14,334 nucleotides of DNA from Pseudomonadota bacterium (GTDB lineage Bacteria; Pseudomonadota; Alphaproteobacteria; Rickettsiales; SXRF01): assembly GCA_028873275.1 (NCBI GenBank), contig JAGWLJ010000009.1:1-14334 (forward strand). The letters are read 5' to 3'. A program made the position numbers and the translations under genes. The notes under the pieces are model-generated. The model did no database searches. It saw only the letters and a list, made by a program, of their open reading frames with translations, and was not told where the DNA came from. Shown here in pieces: positions 12,160 to 14,334 of the stretch. Numbering within the stretch: the stretch's first letter is position 1; each line of letters opens with the position of its first letter.

Positions 12160-14334
12160 TCAGCGCAGTCCCCGACTTACCCTTACCAGCGGCGGCTGGC
12201 CGCTCTGCGGCGGCACATTTTCCACGGTGAAGCCCAGGTTTTTCACCATCTCGGTCAGCGTGGCATTGCCGGGCAGGGCGTAGCCGAACAGCGATTCCAC
12301 CGGCGGCAGGGTTTTGAGGTAACGGATCAGCTTGTCGGTCAGCGCATGGCCGATGCCGTGTCCCTTCATGTCGGAGCGGATAGCGACGACGAACTCCGCC
12401 TCCGTCATGCCTGGATGCAGCGTGCAGATAAGGAAGCCGTATATCTCCGCGGCGGCTTCCGGCACGACCACCAGCACCATGCTGCGATCGTAATCGATCT
12501 GCGTCAGCCGGGCGATCTGCTCACGCGTCAGCTGCGGATATTCACCGCGGAAGCGGTGATAAAGGTCATGCGGCGTTAGCTTTCCGATCATATCGGCCAG
12601 CGCCCCTGCATCCTGCGGCCGCACCGGCCGTAGGCAGACGCGCTGTCCTTGGCGCAGCGCCACCGTTTCCTCCAGCTCCTGCGGATAAGGGCTGATCACC
12701 AGCCGCGCCTCGCCCTTTACCGCCGGCTTCACCAGCGCGATGCGGGCGTCGAGCGCCAGCGCGCCGTTGCCGTCGGCCATCAGCGGGTTGATGTCCAGCT
12801 CGTTGATCTCGGCGAAATCGGTAACGAGTTGCGACACCTGCACCAGCGCGTTGACAATGGCTTCCATCTTCACCGGCTTGCGGTCGCGAAATCCCTTGAG
12901 CCGGTTATAGATGCGCGTGTTTTTGATCATATCCTCGGCCAGCGGCGCGTTGAGCGGCGGCAACTCCAGCGCCTTGTCGTTGATGACCTCGACGGCGACG
13001 CCGCCTTCGCCGAACATGATCACCGGCCCGAACTGGCGGTCGCTGCTCATACCGACGATCAGCTCATAGCCTTCGCGGTCGGCCATCTGCTCGATATTGA
13101 ACCCTTCCAGCTTCGCCTCGGGCTTTAACTTGCGGATATTTTCCGTCATGGTTTGCACCGCGTGGCGCACGGCCTCGGCATTCTCCAGATTGAGAATTAC
13201 TCCGCCGACATCCGATTTATGATTGATATCGGGCGAGCGGATCTTGAGCGCCACCGGGAAGCCGATATTCCCGGCCGCTTTCACTGCCTCTTCCGCATCG
13301 TTTACGTTGACTGTTTTCACCGCCGGAATGCCGTAAGCCATCAGCACTTCCTTGGCTTCGTTCTCGAATAGCGCCGCGCGGCCTTCCGCCAGTGCCCGGT
13401 CGATAATGGCCCGCACTTTGCCCTTGTCCGGCTTCGGGCCGCCGCCGCTGGCGGGCGGCGCTTCGCGCAGCATGGCCTGGTTATGGCGGTAGCGCTGGAT
13501 ATGCAGGAAGGCGCGCATGGCTTTCTCCGGCGTATCGTAGGTAGGGATGCCCGCCTCGGCGAAAAGATGCCGCGATTCCTGTGCCGTCGCTTCGCCCAGC
13601 CAGCAGGTGAACAGCAATTTGCGATAATCCTTCGCATGGCTGATGACCGCTCTGGCTGCTTCCACGTTATCCGACACCGCCACCGGGCATTTCATGACGA
13701 ACAACGCCTCCGCCTCTGGCGCGCCGACGATGGCCTCCATCGCCGCGCCGTAGCGCTCGCCGCCGGCGTCGCCGATGATGTCGACCGGATTGCCGTGCGA
13801 CCAGGTAGGCGGCAGCACCTTGTCGAGCTTACTGACCGTATCTTTGGAAAGCTGCGCCAGTGTGCCGCCGTCTCCCACGAGGTAATCTGTGGCCAGCACC
13901 GCCGGCCCGCCGCCGTTGGTGACGATGACCAGCTGCTCCTGCTTCGTGCCGGGCGAAAGCGATATCTGTCGCGGCCCGGAAGTGATGCGCGCCAGCGTCT
14001 CCACCGCGTCGAACAATTCCTCCATCTCGTACACGCGCAGCATGCCTGCGCGCTTGAAAGCGACGTCATACACCGCGTCGGATCCAATCAGCGCGCCGGT
14101 ATGCGAGGCGGCGGCTTTGGCGCCCGCCGCATTGCGTCCCGCCTTGATGACGATCACCGGCTTGTTGCTCGAGGCCGCCCGCGCCGCCGACATGAATTTG
14201 CGCGTCTGCGTGACGGCTTCGATATAAAGAAGGACTGCCGAGGTGCCCGGATCGGCTGCCAGGTAATCGAGCATATCGCCGAAATCGACATCGACGCTGT
14301 TGCCCAGCGACACGAAATGCGAAAACCCGATATC
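12160..14334 (-). CDS. Acyl-CoA synthetase (ADP-forming)-GNAT fusion, Pat/PatZ-type protein acetyltransferase (5' end outside window)
   Basis: Proteins of this build acetylate lysines, classically acetyl-CoA synthetase, using acetyl-CoA. The 724 residues in the window lack the N-terminal CoA-binding domain (full-length relatives are near 900). The visible part starts DIGFSHFVSLGNSVDVDFGD at the edge. A succinyl-CoA-ligase-like region follows, with KAGRNAAGAKAAASHTGAL, whose His (about residue 78 from the edge) is at the place of the phospho-His of ADP-forming synthetases. Next come an ATP-grasp domain (about 310-535, from AKEVLMAYGIPAVKT through VALKIRSPDINHKSDVGGV) and a C-terminal GNAT domain (last 165 residues; LRPVRPQDA, HRFRGEYP, acetyl-CoA loop RSDMKGHGIGHALTDKL). 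It runs into mlaC on the same strand after 82 bases. Whether it acetylates proteins or also works as a synthetase cannot be decided here. Confidence 0.9.
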   Translation of the reverse strand, partial: DIGFSHFVSLGNSVDVDFGDMLDYLAADPGTSAVLLYIEAVTQTRKFMSAARAASSNKPVIVIKAGRNAAGAKAAASHTGALIGSDAVYDVAFKRAGMLRVYEMEELFDAVETLARITSGPRQISLSPGTKQEQLVIVTNGGGPAVLATDYLVGDGGTLAQLSKDTVSKLDKVLPPTWSHGNPVDIIGDAGGERYGAAMEAIVGAPEAEALFVMKCPVAVSDNVEAARAVISHAKDYRKLLFTCWLGEATAQESRHLFAEAGIPTYDTPEKAMRAFLHIQRYRHNQAMLREAPPASGGGPKPDKGKVRAIIDRALAEGRAALFENEAKEVLMAYGIPAVKTVNVNDAEEAVKAAGNIGFPVALKIRSPDINHKSDVGGVILNLENAEAVRHAVQTMTENIRKLKPEAKLEGFNIEQMADREGYELIVGMSSDRQFGPVIMFGEGGVAVEVINDKALELPPLNAPLAEDMIKNTRIYNRLKGFRDRKPVKMEAIVNALVQVSQLVTDFAEINELDINPLMADGNGALALDARIALVKPAVKGEARLVISPYPQELEETVALRQGQRVCLRPVRPQDAGALADMIGKLTPHDLYHRFRGEYPQLTREQIARLTQIDYDRSMVLVVVPEAAAEIYGFLICTLHPGMTEAEFVVAIRSDMKGHGIGHALTDKLIRYLKTLPPVESLFGYALPGNATLTEMVKNLGFTVENVPPQSGQPPLVRVSRGLR

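Overview
This window looks like a chromosomal segment of an alphaproteobacterium. The evidence is the fused ispDF gene, the neighbourhood cinA-pgpA-ispDF next to a divergent dusB-ntrB pair (a familiar alphaproteobacterial arrangement), the GC-rich coding sequence, and a cobB-cobA-cbtAB cobalamin/cobalt group. The order or genus cannot be told from the sequence. No rRNA, tRNA, CRISPR array, insertion sequence or prophage is visible. Genes are packed tightly, often with 4 to 11 base overlaps.

Layout. Bases 1-2262: the 3' part of cobyrinate a,c-diamide synthase (cobB) with a palindromic element inserted in frame, then overlapping cobA on the + strand, met head-on by the cobalt-uptake genes cbtB-cbtA on the - strand. 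Bases 2334-5050: msrB with a Tat signal (+), then a - strand run ispDF-pgpA-cinA (isoprenoid precursor synthesis, phosphatidylglycerol synthesis, nicotinamide-nucleotide deamidation). Bases 5104-7169: dusB-ntrB (+), overlapping by ATGA; the ntrC that normally follows is absent. Bases 7396-9174: a soluble PAS hybrid histidine kinase. Bases 9266-9921: a yqjD/yqjE-like membrane pair. Bases 9918-14334, all on the - strand and read right to left: a long acyl-CoA synthetase/GNAT fusion (protein acetyltransferase Pat/PatZ type, 5' end outside the window), mlaC, a heme-less bacterioferritin-like protein coupled to mlaC by ATGA, a 2-oxoglutarate/Fe(II) oxygenase, and a previously unlisted 49-residue Lys/Arg-rich small protein with an excellent ribosome binding site.

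How the parts connect. CobB, CobA and CbtAB serve corrinoid synthesis and cobalt supply. DusB and NtrB are a conserved pair, but the NtrB here has lost its usual partner from the locus. The right-hand block combines lipid transport (MlaC), iron storage (ferritin-like) and an iron enzyme (2OG oxygenase); a common regulation is only inference.

Most worth a second look: the palindromic element translated inside cobB, a perfect 17-base inverted repeat bracketing the pgpA start, the unlisted highly basic small protein, the msrB with two credible starts (exported versus cytoplasmic), and the ntrB without ntrC. I did not find a clear new multi-gene defence or mobile system.
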